Below, in pieces: positions 27,969 to 36,612 of a stretch of 64,000 nucleotides of DNA (its first letter is position 1; every line of letters begins with the position of its first letter). Location: contig JADJQM010000002.1 in the NCBI GenBank assembly GCA_016712715.1, positions 1,352,095 to 1,416,094 on the forward strand, written 5' to 3'. The position numbers were made by a program, and so were the translations under genes. The DNA comes from Rhodospirillaceae bacterium. Its GTDB lineage: Bacteria > Pseudomonadota > Alphaproteobacteria > Dongiales > Dongiaceae. The notes below the pieces were generated by a model. The model worked only from the letters and a program-made list of their open reading frames with translations, was not told where the DNA came from and did no database searches.

Positions 27969-28331
27969 TTGGCCAAGCTCGAGATCTTCTACAACAGCGC
28001 CTGCCCGGTCTGCGCCGCCGGCATCAACAGCCAGCGCCAGCGCATGGCCCAGGACATGACGGCCTGGAAGGACATCGCAACAGACGAAAATCTGGTGTGC
28101 GAGATCGGCGCCGCCCTCGACACGGTGCGCCACAGCCTCCATGTGCGCGATGAGACCGGTACGATTTTCGTCGGCGCCGATGCGATTGCCCGGCTGATGC
28201 TGGAGACCCCGGGCCAGCGATGGCTCGGCCGCCTGATGATGTGGCCACCCTTCCGGCCGGTATCGCGCTTTCTCTACGACCGCTTTGCCGATCAACTGTT
28301 CGCCTGGAACAAGCGGCACGGGCGTTGGTGA
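27969..28331 (+). CDS. DUF393 thiol-disulfide oxidoreductase-like protein
   Basis: This small protein (about 120 residues from the TTG at 27969) has the DUF393 signature near its N-terminus: KLEIFYNSACPVCAAG, with a CxxC motif. It also carries HVRDETGTIFVGADAIARLML and the RPVSRFLYDRFADQLFAWNK ending. Family members are thioredoxin-like proteins of uncertain role. The TTG follows GAGAGGGATGC. A GTG at 27927 in the same frame would add 14 poorly conserved residues. A bidirectional terminator separates it from ilvE. Confidence 0.8.
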   Translation: MAKLEIFYNSACPVCAAGINSQRQRMAQDMTAWKDIATDENLVCEIGAALDTVRHSLHVRDETGTIFVGADAIARLMLETPGQRWLGRLMMWPPFRPVSRFLYDRFADQLFAWNKRHGRW

Positions 28332-28338
28332 GCGCCAA

Positions 28339-28372
28339 TAAAAAAACGCGGGAGTGTTGCTCCCGCGCTTTT
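28339..28372. terminator. Bidirectional Rho-independent terminator (DUF393 gene / ilvE)
   Basis: The stem CGCGGGAG pairs perfectly with CTCCCGCG around the loop TGTTG. It is flanked by an A-run on the left and CTTTTC on the right, so both strands see a hairpin followed by U residues. It lies between two convergent genes, as expected. Confidence 0.85.
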
Positions 28373-28394
28373 CAAGAACCGATGAACCGAACGC

Positions 28395-29267
28395 TCAGGC
28401 GCCCACTTCCTTCAGATAGTCTTCGCGCATCTGCCGTGTGATCGGGCCGACCTTGAACTTGTATTCGCTGATCTCGCCCACCGGCGTCACCTCGGCGGCG
28501 GAGCCGACCAGGAAGACTTCATCGGTCTTGGCCAGTTCCTCGGGCTGGATCGCGCGCTCGACCACTTTGAGCTGGCGGCGCTGGGCAAGCTCGATCACGG
28601 TCTGGCGAGTGAGGCCGTTGAGGAAGCAATCGGGCTTGGGCGTATGCAGCTCACCATTCTGCACCAGGAACACATTGGCGCCGGTGGCTTCGGCGAGCAG
28701 GCCGCGATAATCCAGCATCATCGCGTCCTGATAGCCGTCACGCTCGGCCTCATGCTTCGAGATCGTGCAGATCTGATAAAGGCCGGAGGCCTTGGCGGCG
28801 ACGGGGGCCGTGTCCGGCGCCGGGCGCTTGTACTTCGCCCATTTGAGGCGGATGCCGTTGGCCAGCAGCTCCGGCGAGAAGTAGGACGGCCATTCCCAGG
28901 CGGCGATGGCGAGGTGGATGGTATTCTTCTGGGCTGAGACGCCCATCATCTCGCTGCCGCGCCAGGCAATCGCGCGGACATAGCAGTTCTGGTAGCCGGT
29001 GCGCTTCACCAGTTCGGTCTTGGCGGCCTCGATCGCGTCGACCGAGAAGGGGATGGTATAACCGACGATCTCGGCCGATTTATGGAGGCGCTCGGTATGG
29101 GCGCGCGATTTGAAGACCTTGCCGTTATAGGACCGTTCGCCTTCGAACACGGCTGATGCATAATGGAGGGCGTGGGTCAGGACATGCAGCTTCGCTTCCC
29201 GCCAGGGAATGAACTTGCCGTCCATCCAGATTTCGCCGTCACGGTCATCAAAAGGCACTAAACTCAT
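28395..29267 (-). CDS. ilvE: Branched-chain amino acid aminotransferase
   Basis: This class IV PLP transaminase performs the last step of Leu, Ile and Val synthesis. The protein has 290 residues. The Schiff-base Lys lies in VAAKASGLYQICTIS, and the family motifs ALHYASAVFEGERSY, YVRAIAWRGSEMMGVS, ATGANVFLV and GLTRQTVIELA are present. The ATG at 29267 is preceded by GGAGGAATTC, preferred over the ATG 12 bp upstream. It is divergent from a MarR-type regulator gene; the roughly 100-bp gap between them holds promoters for both. Confidence 0.94.
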   Translation of the reverse strand: MSLVPFDDRDGEIWMDGKFIPWREAKLHVLTHALHYASAVFEGERSYNGKVFKSRAHTERLHKSAEIVGYTIPFSVDAIEAAKTELVKRTGYQNCYVRAIAWRGSEMMGVSAQKNTIHLAIAAWEWPSYFSPELLANGIRLKWAKYKRPAPDTAPVAAKASGLYQICTISKHEAERDGYQDAMMLDYRGLLAEATGANVFLVQNGELHTPKPDCFLNGLTRQTVIELAQRRQLKVVERAIQPEELAKTDEVFLVGSAAEVTPVGEISEYKFKVGPITRQMREDYLKEVGA

Positions 29268-29366
29268 GAATTCCTCCATTTGGCTTCCTGTCGGGTTATA
29301 AAGGAACCCGGAATGAGCTGGTTTTAAAATATTCGGTTAGATAAGTCAACATGGCTGACATAAAAA

Positions 29367-29957
29367 ATGCCTGATTTGAAATCCACGCCTAACCCTTTGT
29401 TCCTGCGGGACGATGAGCTTCGCCAGGGAATCGAGCTGCTGTTTTTCGGCTACCGCGATTTTACCGCCCGGGCCGACCAGACCCTGGCCGCCTATGATTT
29501 TGGGCGCGCCCATCACCGCGTCATCTATTTCGTCGGCCGCAATCCGGGCATGACCGTCTCCGATCTCCTCGACATCCTGAAGATCACCAAGCAAAGCCTG
29601 TCCCGCGTGCTCTCGCAGCTGGTGCGCGAGGGCTTCATCGTGCAGCGCCCCGGTACCACCGACCGCCGCCAGCGCCTGCTCAGCCTGACCGACAAGGGTG
29701 CCGAGCTCGAACGACGCCTGACAGAAGACCAGCGCGCCCTCGTCGCCCGCGCCTACAAGGCCGCCGGCGCCGAAGCGGTCGAGGGCTTCAAGAAGGTGCT
29801 CCTGGGCTTGGTCAACGAGGAGGACCGCATCCGCTTCCGCGCCACCAACACAGCCCTGCCCGGTCAGTCCGGACCCTCTGGATCGACTCCATCCGGGTCG
29901 AATTCCGGTGGTAGCCAGTCGGGTGGCGGCAGTTCGGGCGGCCCTGGTTCGCGCTGA
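29367..29957 (+). CDS. MarR-family regulator (PetP-like) with Ser/Gly-rich tail
   Basis: Residues about 20-145 form a MarR winged helix (NPGMTVSDLLDILKITKQSL and VREGFIVQRPGTTDRRQR). The order MarR gene then OmpR-type gene recalls petP-petR of Rhodobacter capsulatus, and the regulator begins 3 bp after this stop. The last 30 or so residues are almost only Ser, Gly and Pro, a low-complexity tail that is unusual for the family. A GTCA-N7-TGAC element at about 29347-29361, just before the start, could be an autoregulatory operator; this is speculative. Confidence 0.88.
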   Translation: MPDLKSTPNPLFLRDDELRQGIELLFFGYRDFTARADQTLAAYDFGRAHHRVIYFVGRNPGMTVSDLLDILKITKQSLSRVLSQLVREGFIVQRPGTTDRRQRLLSLTDKGAELERRLTEDQRALVARAYKAAGAEAVEGFKKVLLGLVNEEDRIRFRATNTALPGQSGPSGSTPSGSNSGGSQSGGGSSGGPGSR

Positions 29958-29960
29958 TAG

Positions 29961-30704
29961 ATGGCGGGGCAAGCTCATATCCTGGTCGTCGATGACGACA
30001 AGCGGTTGCGCGACCTCATCGCGCGCTATCTCGGCGAACAGGGTTTCCGCGTGACGGTGGCGACCGACGCCGCCGAGGCACGGGCGAAATTGAAGAGCAT
30101 CGCCTTCGACCTCCTGGTGCTCGACATCATGATGCCGGGCGAAAGCGGCCTCGACCTCACCCGCGCCCTGCGCCACGACAGTGCTGTGCCCATCCTGCTG
30201 CTGACCGCGATGGGCGAGGTGCAGGATCGCATCAACGGCCTGGAGACCGGCGCCGACGATTATCTCGGCAAGCCCTTCGAACCCAAGGAACTGGTGCTGC
30301 GCATCAACGCCATCCTCAAGCGCGCGCAGCCCCGTGCGGCCGTCCCGGCCCCTGCCGCCGGCACGGTGCGCTTCGGCGCCTTCGCTTTCGAGATTGACCG
30401 CCGCCGGCTCTACAAGGGCGGAGAAATCGTGCATCTGACGGAAGGCGAGGGCGACCTTCTGCTCCTTCTTGCCCGCCGCGCCGGCCAACCGGTCAGCCGC
30501 GACGAATTGTCGATGCGCGCCGCCGCGACCGAAGGCGAGGATCTGGCGCCTGAGGCGGGCGATGCCACGGTCATCGAACTCGGCGTCTCGCGCCTCATCG
30601 ATGTGCAGATGACCAGGCTCCGGCGCAAGATCGAGGACGATCCGCGCTTCCCGCGCTATCTCCAGACCGTGCGCGGCATCGGCTATGTCCTGCGGCCGGA
30701 CTGA
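29961..30704 (+). CDS. OmpR-family response regulator (PetR-like)
   Basis: The 247-residue protein has a receiver domain (ILVVDDDKRLRDLIARYL, phospho-Asp in LLVLDIMMPGESGLDL, Lys in GADDYLGKPFEPKEL) and a C-terminal winged helix (LTEGEGDLLLLLARR, DVQMTRLRRKIEDD, LQTVRGIGYVLRPD). The effector domain has an insertion of about 25 residues (AATEGEDLAPEAGDATVIEL) between recognition elements, also typical of PetR-like alphaproteobacterial regulators. It is sandwiched between the MarR gene (3-bp gap) and an EnvZ-like kinase (6-bp gap). Confidence 0.92.
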   Translation: MAGQAHILVVDDDKRLRDLIARYLGEQGFRVTVATDAAEARAKLKSIAFDLLVLDIMMPGESGLDLTRALRHDSAVPILLLTAMGEVQDRINGLETGADDYLGKPFEPKELVLRINAILKRAQPRAAVPAPAAGTVRFGAFAFEIDRRRLYKGGEIVHLTEGEGDLLLLLARRAGQPVSRDELSMRAAATEGEDLAPEAGDATVIELGVSRLIDVQMTRLRRKIEDDPRFPRYLQTVRGIGYVLRPD

Positions 30705-30710
30705 TCACGC

Positions 30711-32066
30711 ATGAACACGGGCATGCAGGAATGGCTGGTGGCGGTCGAGCGCATGTTGCCGCGTTCGCTGCTCGGCCGCTCGATCCTCATCATCGTGACG
30801 CCCATCGTGCTGCTCCAGGTGATCTCGGCCTGGGTGTTCTATGACAGCCATTGGAACACGGTCACCAAGCGCCTTGCGCAATCGGTGGCGGGCGAGATCG
30901 GCGCGGTGACGCGCCTCATGCCGCGCGCCGGCACGGCTCCCTCGGACAGCGAAGTCGCCATCAACGCCTTGTTCGCGACGGCGCGCGACGATCTGGAGCT
31001 CGATCTCGACTTCAAGCCGGGCGAAATCCTGCCCAACGATCCCACCATCATGCGCCAGAATCTCGTCGACCGGCAATTGGCCAAGGCGCTTGAGGATCGC
31101 GTCCAGCGCCCCTTCATCATCGACAGCCGCAGCCTCGAGAAATACATCGAGATCCATGTGCAGCTGGCTGATGGCGTGCTTCATGTGGTCGTGCTGCGGC
31201 GCCGCCTGTTCAGCTCCACGACCTATGTCTTCCTGCTGTGGATGGTCGGCACCTCGCTGGCCCTGCTCGCGGTCGCCACCTTGTTCATGCGCAACCAGGT
31301 GAAGCCGATCAAGCGCCTGGCCCAGGCCGCCGACGATTTCGGCAAGGGACGCGAGGTCGAGGATTTCCGCGCGGAGGGAGCGACCGAAGTGGCGCTCGCT
31401 GGCCAGGCCTTCAACCAGATGCGCAATCGCATCCGCCGCCAGATCGGCCAGCGCACGGAAATGCTGGCCGGGGTCAGCCACGATCTTCGGACCCCGCTCA
31501 CGCGCATGAAGCTGCAGCTCGCCATGATGGGCGATGGCGGGGATATCGGCGACCTCAAGAAAGACGTCGCCGACATGGAGCGCATGATCGGCGCCTATCT
31601 CGCCTTCGCGCGCGGCGAGGGCATGGAACAGCCGGCGCCGACCGACCTTGCCGAACTGGTGGTCGACGTGGTGGGCGATGCACGCCGCCAGGGCGCCACG
31701 ATCGATCTCACCCTGCCTGAGCGAAGCGTGGTGGTGCCGCTGCGCCGCGACGCCTTTCGCCGCGCTCTCGACAACGTCATCGGCAATGCCCATCGCTATG
31801 CCGGCACCATCGCCGTCACCATGGCGCTGCGCCCGCGCCATGCCGAGGTGATGGTCGACGATGACGGTCCCGGCATCCCGGCCGACGCGCGCGAGGATGT
31901 GTTCAAGCCGTTCTTCCGCCTTGAGCAATCGCGCAACCAGGCGACCGGCGGCACCGGATTGGGCCTCACCATCGCCCGCGACATCATCCGCGGCCATGGC
32001 GGCGACCTCGTCCTCTCGGATGCACCGGGTGGTGGCCTCCGCGCGGTGTTGCGGCTGCCGCTCTGA
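30711..32066 (+). CDS. EnvZ-like membrane histidine kinase
   Basis: This is a 451-residue orthodox kinase. It has a transmembrane helix at about 24-45, a periplasmic region of about 125 residues, a second helix at about 175-197 and HAMP. HisKA carries the phosphoacceptor His in MLAGVSHDLRTPLTRMKLQ, and HATPase shows NVIGNAHRYAG, DDDGPGIPADA and GGTGLGLTIA. It starts 6 bp after the response regulator and is its obvious partner. Immediately downstream lies an 11-bp-periodic array of TTAGSG hexamers, a plausible target of an OmpR-type regulator such as this partner. Confidence 0.92.
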   Translation: MNTGMQEWLVAVERMLPRSLLGRSILIIVTPIVLLQVISAWVFYDSHWNTVTKRLAQSVAGEIGAVTRLMPRAGTAPSDSEVAINALFATARDDLELDLDFKPGEILPNDPTIMRQNLVDRQLAKALEDRVQRPFIIDSRSLEKYIEIHVQLADGVLHVVVLRRRLFSSTTYVFLLWMVGTSLALLAVATLFMRNQVKPIKRLAQAADDFGKGREVEDFRAEGATEVALAGQAFNQMRNRIRRQIGQRTEMLAGVSHDLRTPLTRMKLQLAMMGDGGDIGDLKKDVADMERMIGAYLAFARGEGMEQPAPTDLAELVVDVVGDARRQGATIDLTLPERSVVVPLRRDAFRRALDNVIGNAHRYAGTIAVTMALRPRHAEVMVDDDGPGIPADAREDVFKPFFRLEQSRNQATGGTGLGLTIARDIIRGHGGDLVLSDAPGGGLRAVLRLPL

Positions 32067-32074
32067 CGCGCGTT

Positions 32075-32113
32075 TTAGCGAAAAGTTAGGGTTCCGTTAG
32101 CGGGAAATTAGCG
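32075..32113. promoter_or_regulatory. Four 11-bp-spaced direct hexamers TTAGCG/TTAGGG
   Basis: TTAGCG, TTAGGG, TTAGCG and TTAGCG start at 32075, 32086, 32097 and 32108, exactly 11 bp apart, with 5-bp spacers. Side-by-side 11-bp direct repeats are the binding geometry of PhoB/OmpR-type regulators. The array lies just after the kinase stop and 64 bp before the hemerythrin-like gene. Confidence 0.65.
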
Positions 32114-32176
32114 TGTGCGGCGGGTGCCGCGGGATCATGGTTGCGCCGATCCGCAACCCACCCCGAGGTGAGATTC

Positions 32177-32941
32177 ATGACCGCCCATTCGCATGCCTTC
32201 CCGATTGTGCCCAACTACCAGCCGCGCAAGCTCGCAGCCAGCGCACCGTCCCCAGATTTCATCGCCGGCATGGCCGCCAATGACCTGGCTCCGCAGCGCC
32301 GCGAGATTTACCATCTCGTCCACAAGGGCCTGCGCGCGGCGATGAGCGACGCGCTGGCGCGCCTCGGCCGGGTCGATCTCGACGCACCCGACGCGACGCT
32401 GGATGCCGTGGCTGACCTCTTGCAGCTTTGTGCCGAGCATCTCGCCCATGAAAACGCCTTCCTGCACACGGCCATGGAGCGCGTTGTGCCGGGTTCGGCG
32501 CAACGCTGCGCCGAGGATCATCTTCATCATGAGAAGAGCATCCGCGAACTGGAGGCGCGCCTCAAGGCTGCGCGCGAGACGCCGATGCCGGCCCGCGAGC
32601 GTGCCTTGAAAGTGCTCTACCGGCTGCTCGCCGCTTTCGTCGCCGAGAATTTCCAGCATATGGAAATCGAGGAAAGCACAAACACGGCGCTGCTCTGGGC
32701 CCATTACACGGACCAGGATCTGCTCGCGATCGAGCAGCAGATCCATGCCCATATCAAGCCGGAACGCATGCTGACCTGGTTGCGCTGGATCCTGCCCAGC
32801 GTCACCCGTCAGCAGCGCGCCACCATGATGCGCGGCATGCAGGCCGGCATGCCGCCGGAACTCTTCGGCGCCATCCTCGACATGGTGAAGCCGCATCTCA
32901 GCGACCTGGAGCGGACTGCCCTGGTGGCCGACCTCGCCTGA
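32177..32941 (+). CDS. Hemerythrin-like HHE-domain protein
   Basis: The 254-residue cytoplasmic protein is almost wholly helical. It carries spaced His/Glu residues typical of HHE cation-binding domains: CAEHLAHENAFLH, DHLHHEKSIRELE and AENFQHMEIEES. These fit a four-helix bundle holding a di-iron site that could bind O2 or NO, or serve iron storage. The start at 32177 follows GAGGTGAG; an upstream in-frame codon at 32141 is less likely. The 11-bp repeat array upstream suggests control by an OmpR-type regulator. It faces the PPOX-GAF gene. Confidence 0.75.
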   Translation: MTAHSHAFPIVPNYQPRKLAASAPSPDFIAGMAANDLAPQRREIYHLVHKGLRAAMSDALARLGRVDLDAPDATLDAVADLLQLCAEHLAHENAFLHTAMERVVPGSAQRCAEDHLHHEKSIRELEARLKAARETPMPARERALKVLYRLLAAFVAENFQHMEIEESTNTALLWAHYTDQDLLAIEQQIHAHIKPERMLTWLRWILPSVTRQQRATMMRGMQAGMPPELFGAILDMVKPHLSDLERTALVADLA

Positions 32942-32958
32942 TCGACCCGCGCCGGCTT

Positions 32959-34293
32959 CTAGGGTTCGATCAATTGCACGGGGCGGCTGAGATTGAGCCG
33001 GAAGCGGCCGCGGCCCGCCTTGTCGAGCGCCAGCACCTGGCTGCGCTCGGCAAGGCGGCGGCGCAGCAGGATGAGTCGTGCCTCGAGATTCTCCGAGAAC
33101 TCCGGCAGCCGGATCTGCGGTGCGAGGCGCAGTTCCTTGTTGCTGAACTCGACGCGCCCCGAGCGCGCATGTTCCGAGAGCAGGAACCACAGGATGGCCC
33201 CCGCCACACCCTTGATGACATATTCATCGTCGATGAAGACGCTGTCGTCGGCCGGATAGTGGCGTACCAGCAATGGTGTCCCTGATTCGGTCGAGGTCGC
33301 GAGATCGTCGGCTGTCACATTGTCATCGGCCTCGGCCGCCATCTGCCGCATCGCCGCCGCGGCTTCCGCCGCCAGGATCATCAGCGCATCTTCCTCGTCA
33401 TAGCCGAAGCGTCCGGCCTCCGGGCTTTCCGCATAGATGATGCCGAGGAGCAGCGTGCCGTCGAGGATCGGTACGGCGATCTGGCTGCCGCTGTCGGGCA
33501 GGCCCGGCAGGGGAATTTCGGTCTCCAGCTGCGCCGCCATCGGACTCGCGCGCAGCGCATCGCGGATGGCGCGGCCATAAAGATAGTCGCGCGTCGCATG
33601 GGTGATGCGGATGGGTGTGCGCTCGCGCGCCGCGACGCCGATGACGCCTTGCCCCGGCAGGATCTCGGCGCCCACACCGGATTCCGGATAGCCTTGGCTG
33701 GCCACGGTATAAAGCCTGTCACAGGCATCGTCGGCCATCAGCAGCATGACATGGGGCAGGCGGAACTCGCTGCGCAAAGCCGCCAGCAGGCTGGCCACCA
33801 GCCCATCGAGATCGCGCGCCGCGCGCAGCTTCGGCAGCGTCTGGCGCAAGGCGGCCAGCAGCGGTGCATGGGGCGGTGGCAAGGGCAGCAGGTCACCGCG
33901 CACGATTTCAGCTCCGTTGACGTGATAGATATCGGCCCCCAAAAGATGAAAGATGCCGGACATGCCTTCATGCGACGCGATGCCGGCGAGTTTGGCGCGC
34001 ATGGTTTCGAACAGGGGCCCGGCGAGCTCGGTGCGCAGATAGGTGAGCTGCAGCCGGTACTGGGCACAGGTGTTGGGATGCTTCAGCAGTACGGTCGCAT
34101 GCGGGTTGGCGAGGATGTTGGCGCGCGTCTTGCTGAAGAACTGATACGAAATGGCGACATGATCGGTATCGACGTAATGCACGTCGGAAATCACGCTGAC
34201 ATTGGGAATGCCCTGCGCATCGCAGGTCGCGATCTCCGAGGGGATGGCGCCTTCCAGCGCCGCGCGCAGGGCGGTGAGCGAGACGGCACTCAT
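32959..34293 (-). CDS. PPOX-GAF protein with C-terminal winged-helix-like region
   Basis: The N-terminal part (about 10-140) resembles pyridoxamine-5'-phosphate-oxidase-like split barrels (IATCDAQGIPNVSVISDVHYVD, ANPHATVLL). A GAF domain follows (about 170-315; VGAEILPGQGVIGVAARER, GIIYAESPEAGRFGYDEEDAL). The C-terminal 110 residues (YVIKGVAGAILWFLLSEH, SNKELRLAP, NLEARLILLRRRLAE) look like a winged-helix output domain. This suggests a flavin- or redox-responsive regulator; that role is inferred. It overlaps the upstream small PPOX gene by 4 bp (ATGA), so the two are coupled. Confidence 0.7.
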   Translation of the reverse strand: MSAVSLTALRAALEGAIPSEIATCDAQGIPNVSVISDVHYVDTDHVAISYQFFSKTRANILANPHATVLLKHPNTCAQYRLQLTYLRTELAGPLFETMRAKLAGIASHEGMSGIFHLLGADIYHVNGAEIVRGDLLPLPPPHAPLLAALRQTLPKLRAARDLDGLVASLLAALRSEFRLPHVMLLMADDACDRLYTVASQGYPESGVGAEILPGQGVIGVAARERTPIRITHATRDYLYGRAIRDALRASPMAAQLETEIPLPGLPDSGSQIAVPILDGTLLLGIIYAESPEAGRFGYDEEDALMILAAEAAAAMRQMAAEADDNVTADDLATSTESGTPLLVRHYPADDSVFIDDEYVIKGVAGAILWFLLSEHARSGRVEFSNKELRLAPQIRLPEFSENLEARLILLRRRLAERSQVLALDKAGRGRFRLNLSRPVQLIEP

Positions 34294-34811
34294 GCCGCGC
34301 CCGCCTTGTCGTCATGGGAGTGATCGAGTTTGGCACCCTTGCCGAGCTTGTCGCCGGCACCCGGTCCCGGCGTCTGCCGGAACACATCGCGGGGGGCGAA
34401 TTCGATGGTCACGAAATCGGCCTTGGCCGGCACGCTGAAATAGCCATGGGCGAGCGCGCTCGGATAGCCGAGCGCCAACAACTCATCGGCGGTGATGCGG
34501 CCATGGGCAAGGCGCTGCTGCACATCGGCCGTATCGAACGGCACGATGCGCGCATCCTGTCCCTTGATCTGCACCGAGCGGAAGCTGCGCACATCGCTAT
34601 AGACCGTGGCCACCTCGCCATTGGCATTGATGTCGGCCAGCAATTGCCGCGTCTCCTCGCGCAGCACGAAGACGCGAATGAGCTTGCCGCCCTCTAACGT
34701 GCGACAGCCATAGGCATGGGCGACGCTGGGGCATAGCTCGGCATTGCGGCCGGCGACGGAGATGGCAACGGGCCCGGCCAGCAAGGCCAGGACGACGGGG
34801 TCGAGCGACAT
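34290..34811 (-). CDS. Pyridoxamine-5'-phosphate-oxidase-like protein
   Basis: From the ATG at 34811 this is a 173-residue split-barrel protein of the PPOX/FMN-binding superfamily. Recognisable parts are the N-terminal MSLDPVVLALLAGPVAISVAG and the internal REETRQLLADINANGEVATVYSDVRSF-like strand set. The C-terminus is His/Asp/Lys-rich (KLDHSHDDKAGAA). The exact substrate or cofactor (FMN, F420 or heme) cannot be read from sequence. It overlaps the PPOX-GAF gene by an ATGA, and together with the Rieske gene upstream on the same strand it may form one redox operon. Confidence 0.7.
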   Translation of the reverse strand: MSLDPVVLALLAGPVAISVAGRNAELCPSVAHAYGCRTLEGGKLIRVFVLREETRQLLADINANGEVATVYSDVRSFRSVQIKGQDARIVPFDTADVQQRLAHGRITADELLALGYPSALAHGYFSVPAKADFVTIEFAPRDVFRQTPGPGAGDKLGKGAKLDHSHDDKAGAA

Positions 34812-34981
34812 GATTGTGGGACCGGATGTTCCTGTGCCTGAAAAGATAGGCGCAGGGTTGAATACCGTCCAGTGCGCGCTGTCACGCATCAACGACTATG
34901 GCGTGAACCTATTTCGGGATACCGAATCTGGCTCTATGGCCGCGGCGCGCCTGCCCCCATTTCCGGCCCATTTCCGGCGAT

Positions 34982-36553
34982 CTATTCCTGGGCCACCAGG
35001 TCCAGCATCTGCCGGGCGGTGCGCCGGATATGCTGTTCCTTGAGTGGCTCATGCAGCAGGCGGTTGACCGCCGAGGCCAGCAGGGGCGCCAGCGCCGGAT
35101 GCCGGCCGCCAAGATTTTCCGCCGCGCACAAGGTCTTGATGCAATGGGCTGAGATGATGAAACGGGCCTGCCCATGGTCGAACAGGTTCGCGCGTTCCAG
35201 CGCAAAGAACGCCGCCGGGTCCGTGACTGTGAAGCCCGTCACATCCTGGTCCGCATCGACATGGCCGGCATTGCGGCCGATGAAGCAGGCAAGCTGCAGC
35301 TGAATGGATGGCCACAGTTCCGGCGACAGGGCTGCCGCCACGGCGCCGGCATCGGCGAAGGTGAGCGCGTGGGTGAGGTCGAGGCGGCTCGCGGTCCCGG
35401 CCAGTGACAGATCGATCCGGCGGAACTTCGCCTCATCCATGTGCAGCAATTGCCACGCCGCCGTCTCGATGAGGATCGGCCAGATCAATTGGCAGCCGGC
35501 CAGCGCCGACCAGCCACGCACCGTCGTCATCGCCGATTTGGCGGAGGTCTTGCGGAACGCCGCCGCGGTGAAGATCTCGGCCGGCCGGTCAGCCCCGCCC
35601 CAGGCTTTGAGCTCGGCCCCAAAGCTGCGGAATTCCGGCAGCAGATCTTCGCGCGTGGCGAAACAGAGCGACCGCACAAGCATGGCAAGGAGCGGTTCGG
35701 CCACCTCCATGCCCAGCATCTCCATGAGGTCGACCGATTTCATGGCATAGATGAGCGCATGGCCGAAATCGGCATAATGCGCCAGCGCCACCTTCGCCAG
35801 CACGCGCCGCCAGTCATCGGGCGACAACGGAACTGCCAGCCCACCACGCATCAACCGCATGGCCACGGCCTCATCCTGCGCCTCGATGGCGGTGGCAAAG
35901 CGTGTTGAATCCCAGGCGCTCACACCTTCGGCAAAGGGATAGGTGTTGCGGTCACGCGCATCGTCGCTGAGATGGCCAAGGATTTCCCCATAGGCGATCA
36001 GCGCATCCTCGGTCCCGGCATTGCGGGCCAGCATCAACCAGTCGGGTGCCGCGCCGATGGCATGGGTGGTGCCGAACTCCAGCCGGTCATGGGCCCAGTG
36101 GATGGCATGACGGATGCCGTCGAGCGGATCGAGACCGACCCGCAGGAGGCGCGCCATCTCGCGCACCTGGCGCTGCCGGTCGTCGTCATGGAGGGCGCGC
36201 GCCAATCCCAGGAGGATGCCGGCGCGCCGCTCGGCTTTGTTGTCAGGCACGATCTCGATGAGGATGCGGTCATTCTCCCGGCGGATGGGAAAGCGCCTGA
36301 GCTTGTCGCCCCCCACCAGCGTCAGCCCGCTCGTGAGATCAAACTTCCAATTGTGCCAATTGCAGGTGAGGACGCAGCCATCGCCGTCAAGCGTGCCCTC
36401 GCGCAGCGGATAGCCTTCATGGGGGCAGCGGTTGACGCAGGCAAACAGGCCAGCCTGCGTGCTCAGGAGCAGGATCTGCCGCCCCTCATGCCGCACCACC
36501 AGCTTGCGGCTTTTGTCGAGCTCAGGTGCCGCCGCAACATCAATCCAGGCCAT
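34982..36553 (-). CDS. Rieske [2Fe-2S] protein with long helical C-terminal domain
   Basis: Residues about 3-100 form a Rieske ferredoxin-type domain with both ligand motifs: CPHEGYPLREGTLDG, then CNWHNWKF. The remaining 420 residues are helical with many His residues (AIHWAHDRLEFGTTHAIG, LAHYADFGHALIYAMK, SAHCIKTLCA) and loosely recall questin-oxidase-like proteins; I do not assign a family firmly. A Rieske domain usually feeds electrons to a linked oxygenase. The start at 36553 has the Shine-Dalgarno GGAGGA, which lies inside a 16-bp palindrome. The two PPOX genes follow on the same strand, 170 bp downstream. Confidence 0.72.
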   Translation of the reverse strand: MAWIDVAAAPELDKSRKLVVRHEGRQILLLSTQAGLFACVNRCPHEGYPLREGTLDGDGCVLTCNWHNWKFDLTSGLTLVGGDKLRRFPIRRENDRILIEIVPDNKAERRAGILLGLARALHDDDRQRQVREMARLLRVGLDPLDGIRHAIHWAHDRLEFGTTHAIGAAPDWLMLARNAGTEDALIAYGEILGHLSDDARDRNTYPFAEGVSAWDSTRFATAIEAQDEAVAMRLMRGGLAVPLSPDDWRRVLAKVALAHYADFGHALIYAMKSVDLMEMLGMEVAEPLLAMLVRSLCFATREDLLPEFRSFGAELKAWGGADRPAEIFTAAAFRKTSAKSAMTTVRGWSALAGCQLIWPILIETAAWQLLHMDEAKFRRIDLSLAGTASRLDLTHALTFADAGAVAAALSPELWPSIQLQLACFIGRNAGHVDADQDVTGFTVTDPAAFFALERANLFDHGQARFIISAHCIKTLCAAENLGGRHPALAPLLASAVNRLLHEPLKEQHIRRTARQMLDLVAQE

Positions 36554-36560
36554 GCCGCTT

Positions 36561-36576
36561 TCCTCCCATGGGAGGA
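36561..36576. promoter_or_regulatory. 16-bp perfect palindrome containing the Shine-Dalgarno of the Rieske gene
   Basis: TCCTCCCATGGGAGGA is its own reverse complement and includes the GGAGGA ribosome-binding site of the downstream minus-strand gene. In RNA it could fold and hide the site, or it could be a protein operator. Nothing in the sequence decides between these. Confidence 0.45.
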
Positions 36577-36600
36577 GCATGGTCGCGCCGTATATTAGAA

Positions 36601-36612
36601 AAGTAAATACTT
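36601..36612. promoter_or_regulatory. AT-rich promoter region with inverted repeat AAGTA-AA-TACTT
   Basis: The stretch just upstream of the Rieske gene is the most AT-rich locally. On the minus strand it contains a -10-like TAATAT at about 36591-36596. The inverted repeat AAGTA/TACTT would sit upstream of that -10, a good place for an operator. This is a candidate only. Confidence 0.35.
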
